Source: Primulina eburnea
Lineage: Eukaryota; Streptophyta; Magnoliopsida; Lamiales; Gesneriaceae
DNA: 64,000 bases
NCBI RefSeq assembly: GCF_022965805.1
Contig: NC_133118.1
Location: forward strand, 7,099,057-7,163,056
Reading direction: 5' to 3'
This document shows positions 36,401 to 48,400 of this stretch, piece by piece. A program made the translations under genes and the position numbers. The first letter of the stretch is position 1, and the number at the start of each line of letters is the position of its first letter. Under the pieces are notes generated by a model. The model ran no database searches, had not been told where the DNA came from, and saw only the letters and a program-made list of their open reading frames with translations.

Positions 36401-39400
36401 AGGTGGAGGGAACATGAATGAACCGACCCACATGGGAATGAGAGGGATTCCGAGACTGTGCAATGTAATGGACTGAACAGTTGAAGAGGGCTTAAAAAGA
36501 TTTGATTGGTACTACTCATATCACGAAGGTGCATCTTCTTTTCGGTAGCTCATCACATAAGAACTCCAAAGTTAAGCGTGCTTGACTTGGGGAAATTTTG
36601 GGATGGGTGACCTCCTGGGAAGTTTCCAGGGTGCGTGTGAGTGAGGACATAAGCACGCTGGAAAGACTCGTCTTGGTACAGTGAGGACAGTCGTCGAATC
36701 TGGGGCGTTACACACTTGCTGGAAAATTAATGGAAAACCAATAAATTGGAAGCCTACACGTTCAACCCAAGAGAAGGAGAGCCGATGCAGTAATGCCTCA
36801 GTCAATGAAGAGTTGTCCACATCAGATTCCAGCTTATTCAGCTAGGAGCAACTCGAGTTATTGCAAAACAATTTCTCACTGCAGAATAATAACGTAGTGG
36901 GGACAGGAACTGTGACACAAAAAGCTAATTTCTTAAGTGCTCTCGCTGTAAATTCAAAGAAACACAGCCTATGGATAGTGGACTCGGGAGCAACTGATCA
37001 TATGACCGGAGATGCTACTCTTTTCCACAAGTACTATCTATGAAATTACTAATGGATCCTTGTCTAAGGTGGCATGAAGAGGTTCCGTAATTATTTATGA
37101 GAATATATCTTTATCCTTGGTCCTCTATGTGCAAAATCTTGATTACGATCTCTTGTCAGTCAGAAAATTTACTCAAGAACATAAATGTGTTGCTAAATTT
37201 TTCTCAAATATTTGTGAATTCAGGATTTGGATTCTGGGTGGACAATTGGCAATGCTAAGATGTGCTATGGACCTATTCTTCTCAAGAATGAAGATTCTGT
37301 TAGAAGCCAGGATTTTAATGTTGTGTATGTTCATTCAAAAGGTTCAGCTTCTTGTGAAAATAATGATAAAGATAGTAAAGTTATGTTGTGACACTATCTT
37401 CTAGGTCACCCTAATTTCTTGTACCCACGAAGACTGTTTCCATCCTTGTTTAGCAATAAAATTTCTCAATTGTTTCGCTGTGAGGCGTGTCAATATTCTA
37501 AACACTCTCGTACTTCTTATCACCGTACACTATATAAAGCTTCCACGCCTTTTTCAATGATCCATAACAACTTGTGGGCCATCCAAAACAAAAAAATGTG
37601 ATAGGAACTAGATGGTTTGTGTCATTTGTGGATGGCCACCTAGTGCCACATGGTTGTTCCTTATGAAATCAAAATCTGAAATGGGAACATTATTCCAAAA
37701 AAATTCAATGTTATGGTTCAAACTCAATTTGAAACTAAAATATGGGTGATAAAGACTAATAATGCAAAAGAGTATTTTGAAACAAATTTGGGTAAATATC
37801 TGGAAAACCAAGAGATTATCCATTTGAGTTTTTGTTGATACACCTCAACAAAATGAGATTATAGAACGAAAAAATAGGGACATTCTTGAAGTTGCTCGAT
37901 CTTTGATGTCTTCAACTCATGTTCCTAAGGGGTGAAGCATTCCTTTCAGCCACCTATCTTATAAATAGGATGCTTTCTTGGACTTCAAACTTCATAGTCA
38001 TGATCATCTTAGGAATAAACTTGACCCAAAAGCTGTTAAGTACTCATCTCACCAAAAGGGTATCAGTGTTATTCACATGTCACTCAAAAGTTCTACAACT
38101 CTATGTATGTATCATTCTTTGAAGAACAACCTTACTATACAAGTCAGAAATTTCTAATGAAACTGCCTCACTAGAACTTCAATCTTTGACACTGGTACAT
38201 TCATACAAAATACTATAGAGTCATACCTAAATCCAGTCCAAAACTCTACTGACCAGTCTGAATCATCTCAACCAATTTCAAGTCATCGACCAGCACGTAG
38301 TGGCTCTTTGCAGCCTGAACCAACTGCTGAGCTTCGAGTCTATTCGAGGAGAAAATGAAATCATGAAGAAAAGGAACTTGAGACATTGAATCATTGCCAT
38401 GAATCCAATCCAACTCCTGAATCAATTCACCAGGTAACACTAGTCCCAGTTCTCTTCCTATCAATGCAACTAGATGATGGTGAACCTATTGCTTTAAGAC
38501 AAGGGAAGAGTCATGCACTGATCATCCTATTCAAAAGTTTGTCTCATTCAATGCTTTATCACCAAAATATTATGCATTTGTTAGTAATCTTTAAAGCATA
38601 CAGATTCCAAAGTCTATTCATGAAGCTCTTAAGAAACCAGAGTGGAAAGCTGCTGTTTGGGAGGAAATCGAGCATTGGAAAAGGCTGGTACTTTGGAAAT
38701 ATCAAAATTACCAGCTGGAAAACAACCAGTGGGTTGCAAATTGGACTTTTACAATTAAGCAGAATGTTGATGACAGTGTTAACAGGCTCAAAGCACGACT
38801 TGTTGCAAAATGATCCACTCAATCATATTGTTATGGGCCCAAACTTATTGAGCCCTGTTACTTCAAAATTATCAAGTCCAACAGCTGAAGAGATAGACAA
38901 GCCTCTGCCCAAGATCGTAAACGTACGTTAGGAAAGGGAGGGGAATGACACGCGAGAAAGAAGTATAAATCGAGGAGGGGTTGGGTAGAGGAGGCATTCA
39001 ATTATTATACAGTAAGTGAGTCACTAACAATCTGTTAGTGTGAGAGGTTGGTTGTAACAGAGTGTTTGTTATTTTCAGTGGAATAATGTATCATATTTTC
39101 TGTTAATCCAATCAGAGTGTATTTCTGAGGATCATAACATTGGTCCGACCTGTCGGATCCGAAAGAGCCAAGGAATACCATGGCTAGCACTCGTTCAGAA
39201 GCCAAGATGGAGAGCATGGAAAAGGCGTTGATGGGGGTGCACGACAACATGTCGCAAGTGCACGGAAGATTGGATAAAATCGACAATGCTGTGGAGGGAT
39301 TACTAAGCCCGAGGGAGATGATGGAACATATGAGCACAAGGAGGAGCGGCTGTTATGAGCAATGAAGGTGGAGGGCAACAAGGGGTAGGAAGTGAGATAT

Positions 39401-42400
39401 ACGGGCGGGATGAGAGCGTGGCGTGCCAAGGAGGGGGATGGGAAGAAGTCGCTGAGGAAGTGGGAATAACATTAAAAAAAATTGAATTAACTGGATTTGA
39501 AGGAGATGACACGTTGGGATGGTTGGGGAGGATGGAGCAGTACTTCGAAGTCCATGATACACCACTGAAATGTAGGCTCAAATTGGCATACATTTGTATG
39601 CATGGTACCACGGTGCATTGGTTCCGTTGGATGAAGGTAAGGATCCTGAACATGGATTGGGACAGATTTGCGGAGGAACTGATCAAACACTAAAGTTGAT
39701 ATGATGCCAATCTTTTTGAACAAATGGCATTGCTCAACCAAGGCCAGCAGTCGGTAGACGCTTACATCGAGCGCTTTGAGATGTTGGTTGCGCAGCTGGG
39801 TGATGTCTAGGAGGATCAATGTTTGGGCTACTTCATGAGCAGGTTGCGAGAGGAGATACAGCGGGGGATGATTGTACACGCACCCCGAACAGTGGATCGC
39901 GCAATGATGTTAGCAAGGGGGCTGAAGAGGGAATTGTATGGGACGACAGTGGATAGGGGAAGAAATAAAGTGGGATCGGGCCTGGGGTATGAACAAAAAT
40001 CGGTAACTAATGCGGGCTGGGCCAATCAAGCCCCAGTGCATGATAGGGACCGTAACAAAAATTACCCACAACCCAATATTAGTATGGGGACAGTGAGCCC
40101 ATGAGAGCAAAGGATGCAAAATCCACTTACTTAAACCGCAATCTTACGGTGGTAGGTCTCGGGGTCCATCGGGAGGAAGTGGTGGAGGAGATCGGGGTGG
40201 AAGGGTGACGAGGACACGACATCAAAAAAATCGTGATAGCAAGATTGTATCTCATCAAAAATTCCTGCACATGCGAGAAAAGGGATTGTACTTTAAATGT
40301 GGAGAACCCTACCACCCGATGTGCCAACAAGAGTTTGAGAGACGTATCTAGCGGAGGAGGAAGGAGAAGACGCTGAGTGGGAACAGGTCGGGTTAGAGGA
40401 AAAAATGGAGGAGGCGATGCGAGAAACAAGGGAGAGAGGGGAACCCAACGTGGAATACAACACTCCAGAGTTACCGTTGTATTAAAGTTAATGGCATAAA
40501 CTATCCACAAACATTGAAAATGAGGCGAAGGTAGATGGGCGGGAGGTGGTAGCAATGGTGGACAGCAACGCAAGCCACGACTTCGTCTCAAAAAAATTAA
40601 TTGCAGAGTTAGGGCTCGTATTTGACGAGAACGTGTTTTTTGGGGTGTTTCTTGGGGATGGGTGTCGGGTGTCATGTCAAGGGGTGTGCAGGAGTTGGAG
40701 GTGGATATGTGGCAGTGTCAAATTCATATTGAAGGATATTTGTTCGAATTAAGGGGTATTGATCTTATTTTGGGAGTTGATTGGCTTCGTACATTGGATG
40801 ATGTCCTGCTGAATTGGAATAAAATGGAGATGTGATTTAACTGGCGTGATCAAACGGTAGTCTTAAAAGGGGATCCATCCCTTCGTAGATCCGTAGTATC
40901 ATTCAAGGGGATCGCCAAAGTGATTGAGGTTGAATTCTGCGGAGCAGTATTAATCAAACGGAGTGGGGAGAAGAGGTTGGGGTAGACAAGAAGGAAGGTG
41001 ACGAAGCAATGAACAACATTCTTGCCAACTACGAGGGGATATTCCGAGAACCTAGTGAATTACCCCCTAGTAGGCGACAAGATCATGCTATATGTATAAA
41101 AGAGGGTTGTGGGCCGGTATCGGTAAGACCTTATCGATACGCTCATCATTAGAAGGATGAAATTGAACGGATGATGAGAGAGATGCTTACATCAGGAGTG
41201 ATACAACTCAGCAACAGTCCATCAATCCCTAATCAAGTCCGGTTATACTAGTAAAAGAAAAAGACGGAAGTTGCGATTTTGCATTAACTACCGAGCATTG
41301 AATGACATTACCATTGCTGACAAGTATCCAATTCTTATGGTGGAGTAGTTATTTGATGAACTACATGGAGCGATGCATTTTACCAAGCTGGACCTCAAAT
41401 CTGGATACCACAAGATTCGAGTTCAAGCTGCCGATGTACATAAAACAGCGTTCAGGACACATGAAGGCCACTGCGAGTTTTTGGTCATGTCCTTTGGCTT
41501 AAAAATGCTCCAGCCACGTTCCAAGCAACCGTGAATGATGTATTTCGCCTTTACTTGCAAAAATTTGTATTAGTTTTCTTTGATGATGTTTTGATTTACA
41601 GTAAGAGTTGGGAGGAAAATGTGCAACATGTGGAAGTAGTGTTGGAGTTGTTCCAGCAACACCAGCTGGTTCTGAACAAAAAAAATGCTAGTTTGGGTTG
41701 AGTATCTAGGGCATATAATCATGGCTCAGGGGGTAGAAGTGGATGCTAATAAGGTTGATATTGTGGTACATTGGCTGCAGCTGCAGAGCACAAAGGGGTT
41801 GAGGGGGTTTTTGGGATTAACAGGATATTACCGGAAATTCATTAAAGACTACGCTAGGATTGCGAGGCCACTCACTGAGTAGCTAAAGAAGAATAATTTT
41901 GGGTGGAATGAGAAAGCCCAAGGAGCTTTTGAGCTGCTCAAACAAGCTGTTGTGATTGCCCCAGTACTGAGGATGCCCGATTTATCTAAAGAATTTGTGA
42001 TAGAATGCGACACTTCAAGGGTGGGGATAGGGGCTGTGTTGGCCCAGGAGGGCAAGCCTATCGCTTTTTATAGTAAGGCTTTGGCAGATCGAGCGTTATC
42101 CAAGTCTATATACAAGAGGGAGTTAATGGCACGACTCTTTGACGGTCCAAAATTGGCGTCACTATCTACTGGGACGAAAGTTCCTAGTGGTGACTAATCA
42201 CAAACCTTTGAGGAACTTGTTGCAGCAACGTATAACCACGCCGGATCAACAATATTGGTTGGCCAAATTACTGGGTTATAAGTTTGAAATAAAGCATAGA
42301 GCTGGGGCGGACAATGGAGCAGCAGATGCTTTATCGAGAAGAGAGGACATTGGAGAATTGAATGCTTTAACAAAAGCAGAATGGATAGGAGTACAAGAGA

Positions 42401-45400
42401 TTCGAGAAGCTGTGAAAAATGACCCAGTTTTTAAACAGATCATAGAAAGAGTGAGCATGGCCCAAGACAGTAACAAACACTACTCCTTGGTTAATGGGTG
42501 TTTTCTTTTTAAAGGAAGATTAGTTGTTCCTCGGACATCACAGTGGGTTTCTAAGTTACTCATGGAATTCCATGCCACTCCTATTGAGTGACACTCGGGA
42601 GCCTTTAGAATGTATAAAAGAATCGCAAATAATTTCTTTTGGCCAGGGATAAAGAAGGATGTCTATAAGTTTGTGTCCGAATGCGGAGTATGTAAAAAAC
42701 AGAAGTATGAGGCTGCTACTCCGGCTGGACTGCTACAACCCTTGGAAATTTCAGAAGCAATTTGGGAAGATTTGGCTATGGATTTTATTACGGGACTGGC
42801 GAAATCAAAGGGTTTTGAAGTGATCTTAGTGATGATTGACAGGCTATCTAAGTATGGACATTTTCTAATTCTTAAACACCCATACACTGCCTGTTCAGTA
42901 GCGAAAATTTTCGCACGCAATGTGATCAAATTGCATGGGGTTCCAAAGACCATCCTCAGTGGCAGAGATGCGGTATTCATGAGTTTATTTTGGTCTGAGC
43001 TGTTTAAGCTACAGGGGACTCACGTCAAAATGAGCACGGCCTACCATCCTGAGACAGATGGGCAAAGTGAAGCTTTGAACAAATGTGTCGAGACGTACCT
43101 ATGCTGCTTCTGCTCTGAACAACCAAAGGACTGGTCACAGTGGGTGCATTGGGCGGAGTATTGGTACAATACTTCCTATCAGACAGCTGCTGGAATGACC
43201 CCATTTGAAGTGGTGTATGGACGAAGACCTCCTACTTTAATTAAGTTTTTACCTGGGGAAACCAAGGTATCAGCGGTCTCAGAAGCCTTGGTGGACAGTG
43301 ATGAACTTCTAAGGCAGCTCAAATATAATCTAGAGTGGGCTCAACAACGGATGACCAAGTACGCTAACAAAAACCGTAGGGAGACCCATTATCAAGAAGG
43401 CGATGTGGTATACCTGATGCTACGACCGCACCACGAAAATTCTGTTTGTACAAAGGTGTTCCAGAAGTTGGCAGCTAGGTACTATGGGCCTTGTCGGGTG
43501 TTGAAGAAAGTGGGACATGTGGCATATCGTCTGAAACTACCCGGGGGTCCAAGATACATTCAGTGTTTCATGTGTCATGTCTAAAAAGAGCAGTGGGTCA
43601 AGACCCGAATGAAGTTAAGTTGCCTAGAGAAGCGGACACCGATTTGTTTCTCACCTTTGAACCTGAAGGAGTTCTGGCTGAAAGAACTAAGCGAGTGAAA
43701 GGGAAGTCATGCCAACAGTTACTGGTGCCGTGGAAAGGAAGAACGGATGAAGATGCAAAGTGGGAAGACAAGGAAGATTTCACATCACAATTTCCGGGAT
43801 TTTGCCTTCAGGACAAGGCGATTCTTGAAGAGGCTGGGCATGTTATGGGCCCAAACTTATTGAGCCCAGTTACTTCAAAATTATCAAGCCCAACAGCTTA
43901 AGAGACAAGCCTAGGCCCAAGATTGTAAACGTGTACGTTAGGAAAGGGAGGGGAAAGACACATGAGACACAAGTATAAAATGAGAAGCGGGGTTGGGTAG
44001 AGGAGGCCTTCAGTTATTATACAGTGAGTGAGTCACTAACAATTTGTTAGTGTGAGAGGTTGGTTGTAACAGAGTGTTTGTTATTTTCAGTGGAATAATA
44101 GAGCATATTTTCTGTTAATCCAATTGGAGTGTATTTATGATGATCATAACACTTATGGCATAGACTCCTAGGAAACATTCGCACCATTTGCAAAACTTAA
44201 CTCTATCATGTCTGTTGTTATCTCGTGCCTTAAATCTTGACTGGCATTGCATCAACAAGATGTAAAGGAGGCTTTTTCTAAATGGTGATCTAGAGGAGAA
44301 AGTATACATAGTGATACCTCCTGGATTTGATGATCTCACAAATCCAAACATTGTTTGTTAACTCAGGAAATCTTTGTATGGTCTTAAACAATCACCGAAG
44401 ACTTGGTTTGACAGATTTACAAAAGTTGTGAAGCAATTCGGGTATAGTCAAACTTCAGATGATCATACCATGTTTGTCAAACAGTCCGCCTCCAATCAAA
44501 GGGCAATCCTTATTGTCTATGTCGATGATATAATTCTAACTGTAGATGATGTCGTAGAACTCAAAAAACTCAAAAACTTTCTAGCCAAATAATTTGAAAT
44601 TAAAGACTTGGGAAACCTTAGGTACTTTTTGGGTATGGAGGTGGCTAGATCGAATAAGGAAACGTTATTGTCTATGTCGATGATATAATTCTAACTGTAG
44701 ATGATTTCGTAGAACTCAAAAAACTCAAAAACTTTCTAGCCAAATAATTTGAAATTAAAGACTTGGAAAACCTTAGGTACTTTTTGGGCATGGAGGTGGC
44801 TAGATCGAATAAGGGAATCTTAGTTCCACAACATAAATATGTAATGGATCTATTGAAGGAGATTGGGATGCTTGGATGTAAACCAACTGACACACCTATG
44901 GATCAAAATTCAAAACTAAGAACTAAAGAAGAAATTTGTATGTTGACCAAGGAATGTATTAAATATTGGTTGGAAAACTCGTCTACCTTTCACAAATTAG
45001 ACCAAACATTATTTCCGTTGTCAATGTTGTAAGCCAGTACATGAATAAACCAACTAAAGAATACATGAGGCAGTGTATAGAATCCTATTGTATTTAAAAA
45101 ATGCACTCGGTCAAGGTTTATTCTTCAAAAGGAATTTGCTGGTGCTGATTGTGCTGGATCTATAGAAAATAGAAGATCTACTTGGGTATTGCACTTATGT
45201 TTGGGGAAATTTGGTTACTTTGGGTAGCAAGAAGCAACCGGTAGTGTCACAGAGTAGTGATAAAGCTGAATTTAGAGCTTTATCAAAAGGCATATGTGAG
45301 GGAATATGGCTAAAACGATTGCTGAATGAACTGAGCATACACATGTCAGGGTCTATAAAATTGTTATATTATAACCAGTCTATCATCAGCATAGCAAAAA

Positions 45401-48400
45401 ATCCAGTATGTCATGATCGAACTAAACATGTGGAGATTGACAGACACTTTGTAAAAGAAAAACTTGAAGCAAGCATCGTCTCACTTACGCCACGTCCAAC
45501 AAGTCATCAAACTGCAGACATCTTGACAAAAGCAGTGCCTAGGAATCAACTTGAGGAACTAAAGTCTAAGCTAGAACTGCTCAACATCTACAACCTAGCT
45601 TGAGGGGGAATGTGGAAATCCTTGAAGATCTGCGAGATTTACACACTGATATTTAGGAGTTAATTTGATCAACTTACCAAAACTAAATTTGCTGTTTATT
45701 ATCTTTTGATTTGTAGCTATCTTTTCCTTTTCTAGTTGTTGTCATTCTAGCTGTATAAACGTTTGTACAATTCTCTTTGCAAGTAAGAAATAAAATTCCA
45801 TCTTATGAATATCTTCACAGTTCAGAGCTTATATTCATTGAATTTCTTCGAGTTGACCATTTTTCGATATGTTGTCATATTCCATTATAATACGCTCACA
45901 AGTTTCAAGTTAGTTTTTTATGTCCACTTTGATGGCTATGGTTTATTTGTTAAGCAAACCTATTTTATTATTAAATGTTGTTGTGTGCCTTGTTAAAAAT
46001 TCGCATAACATCTTGCCACATATTGCTTCTGTATGCACATGTTTGGCATTCAAGATTTCTCATCTACTTTGGCTTGTGCTGGTGAATAGTAAATAAATGT
46101 TGTTAATTATGACTTCAATCAGGTATATGTACAACACTTTTCTTATGATGGTAGAGATGATTCCTAATTTGAGGAACCCTGGGGGTCGATGTTAACCTTT
46201 ATTTGCGGGATAGTCTTAATCAATTTCACTCGTATACAATCCGATGCATAATTTTTTTGGTTTGCTTTCTATTGTAGGAATTGTGCTGGTTGTAACACAG
46301 AGATTGGCCATGGAAGATTTTTGAGTCGTTTGAGTGCAATGTGGCACCCAGAATGTTTCAGATGCCATGGTTGCAACCAACCAATATATGATTTTGAGGT
46401 ACAATAAACCTCATCATTCAAAGTACTTGTTCTGGTAGCTTATCCTTTATTTATATTCATGGTATCAGTATTCAAGAGATTGTAATGTATGTTGTATGCT
46501 TTTGCAACCTGAACTTCGTATATGAAAATTTTCATGTGATGATTTTTAACTTTTGGTGCTGACTCACGCTGCATGTTTGCTGGCACCTTGTTTACAATGA
46601 ATGATTTTAGAATGACTTTACCAATTTAACTCTCCAGCAGATGATTAATTGTTTCTGTATGCTAAAAATATTGTGTGGATGATAGCAAGATGTGGTAGAG
46701 TTCCATGGCTTGCTTCTTTTTTTATTTTAACCTCTCTAAGGATTAATGATATAACTAAAAAGCAATATTAAGGGTATGGTCGTCACGGTCCAGGTAAGAG
46801 CAGGTTTTGATGAATAGAATGATGATTTTACTTTAACAAATACCTGTTTGAATCAAATTTGATGTCCAGCCTAATCAGTCTAATGATATTCTCAAGTTGT
46901 AAATTATACTGATAGTAAAGAATATTTTAATGGCAGCGACCTATTTCCTTCTGTAAAACAAACAAATTCCGTTGCTACTATTGATATCATTTCAGGGAGA
47001 AAATTGTCAATACTCATTTTATGCTTTTGTTTGATGCAAGGAACAATATATTTAGTTTGGCTCAACTCAACAAAGTATGATCCGAGAGGGTAGCTACCTG
47101 TTTTAGCAAATATTATGGATAAAATATTGAAACATTGGAACCGAACAAAATTTAATTTTAATAGCAACTTCAGCAAAATGACTGTAGTTTCTAACTTACA
47201 CAAAAACTGCCATTTTGTTGGAGGAATGCTATTTAAATTCTTTACTTAAATGTAATAAAAGGCACTACTTATGTTTTATACTGTGAATCAGAAAGTGACT
47301 CTGCTATTGCAATAAACCAGATTCCAAATATTACTCATGTTTGAACTTGCAACACATTTTTTAAGACCTTGTGAATTTGATTTGTATTTTGTAGTTTCAT
47401 TTTCTGTTTTAGAAATTCTAGGAGCTTTGAAGTGAATAATAAGCCCAAGTAAAATTTACTTTGAGGCTGTTCTAAATACGCAATTACATTCACCTCGATA
47501 AAAATTCCATGAGGAAAATCCAAAAATGAGGTACAACTTCTGATTTCTACAGTGGCTGGGGACTTATAATTTTTGCATTCATCAACGACTATGATTTAAT
47601 TAGAGATTCCTTTCAGTCCTTTGTTAGATTTGTTTTTATGTCAAAGTAGTTGTTCCAAATTTGATGGAATTTTTTTCTACGTGAGTATAAGAAATGCTGA
47701 AACCATCAAAGTCAAACCCTAAGCATCAGTTACATGTTGAATGACAAAAGATGTACCTGCTGCAGTAAGAAAGTGAAATCTTGATCTCAGCCCTTGTGCA
47801 ATAGCTATGATTAGTGGACTTTATCGAGAAACTACTTTCTTAGGACAAGAGGTTGATAACAAAATATCTGATAATTTCTGGACCTGGAAGTGTACATGCT
47901 AGATTGAATTTTTATCAAAATAAATATTTCGAACTGGAAAGGTTATAGCACTTATAATTCAAAAGGTCGGTTGCAAAGGAAACTGTTATATTTACTGTGA
48001 AGAGGTTTATCTACAGGATTTCAGAATAATCATTTTAGATAATGAAATTTTTTAAAATATGCTCTCTCCCTCTTCGAGTCCTCGTCCAATCGGGTTATTC
48101 CACTGACCAACCAGCATCTTCATCAGCTGTGTTTCGTCGACTGTACTTTCTCTCCGTCACCGGCTCTCCCTCTTCGAGTCCTCGTCCAATCGGGTTATTC
48201 CACTGACCAACCAGCATCTTCATCAGCTGTGTTTCGTCGACTGTACTTTCTCTCCGTCACCGGCGCCGGTGACGGAGAGAAAGTACAGTCGACGAAACAC
48301 AGCTGATTAAGATGCTGGTTGGTCAGTGGAATAACGGCGTTGGCGGACCTCTACTTTCACACCTTCTCTCTTCATTCTCGCTTCAGAAACTTCCGGATAT

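Larger units (their letters stand above)
35848..36712 (+). mobile_element. Cassandra TRIM retrotransposon
   Basis: LTRs of 398 and 397 bp (35848-36245, 36316-36712) start TGTGAGGCCC and end GCGTTACA. The 70-bp core holds the primer site TGGTATCAGAGCC (36248-36260) and a purine-rich end. The duplication CACTT flanks it (35843-35847, 36713-36717). Each LTR contains a 5S rRNA-like segment with AAGTTAAGCGTGCTTG and GGATGGGTGACCTCCTGGGA, the mark of Cassandra elements, in which 5S-type internal promoter sequence sits in the LTR. About six differences separate the LTRs. No protein is encoded. It interrupts the copia gag zinc knuckle and so is younger than the copia element. Confidence 0.96.
38829..44151 (+). 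mobile_element. Ty3/gypsy chromovirus-like element inside copia
   Basis: Two 311-bp LTRs (38829-39139, 43841-44151) start TGTTATGGGCC and end GATCATAACA. The flanks CATAT (38824-38828) and CTTAT (44152-44156) match at four of five bases, so the target duplication has one mutation. The sequence after the 5' LTR (TTGGTCCGACC) is not the iMet primer site used by most elements here. The order gag, protease, reverse transcriptase, RNase H, integrase is that of gypsy. LTR divergence of about 7 percent by eye, plus many stops, makes it older than the Tekay-like copy. A tail with [15 protein letters not shown] resembles a chromodomain, suggesting a Reina- or Galadriel-like clade. Confidence 0.94.
34799..45817 (+). 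mobile_element. Ty1/copia element carrying two nested insertions
   Basis: LTRs at 34799-35002 and 45611-45817 both start TGTGGAAATCC and end CTTCA. The duplication CAGTT flanks the element (34794-34798 and 45818-45822). A primer site TGGTATCA lies at 35003 and a polypurine tract (GAGGGGGAA) at 45602-45610. Coding order is gag, protease, integrase, reverse transcriptase, RNase H, which defines copia. Removing the Cassandra element (35848-36712) and the gypsy element (38829-44151) leaves about 4.8 kb, the usual copia size. Stops, shifts and a duplication inactivate it. Confidence 0.95.
34775..46277 (+). other. DA1-type intron 3 (11503 bp)
   Basis: Runs from GTATAG to TTGTAG. All but about 480 bases are one copia element and the elements nested in it (34799-45817). 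The original intron would be short, as elsewhere in the 3' part of the gene. Confidence 0.92.
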
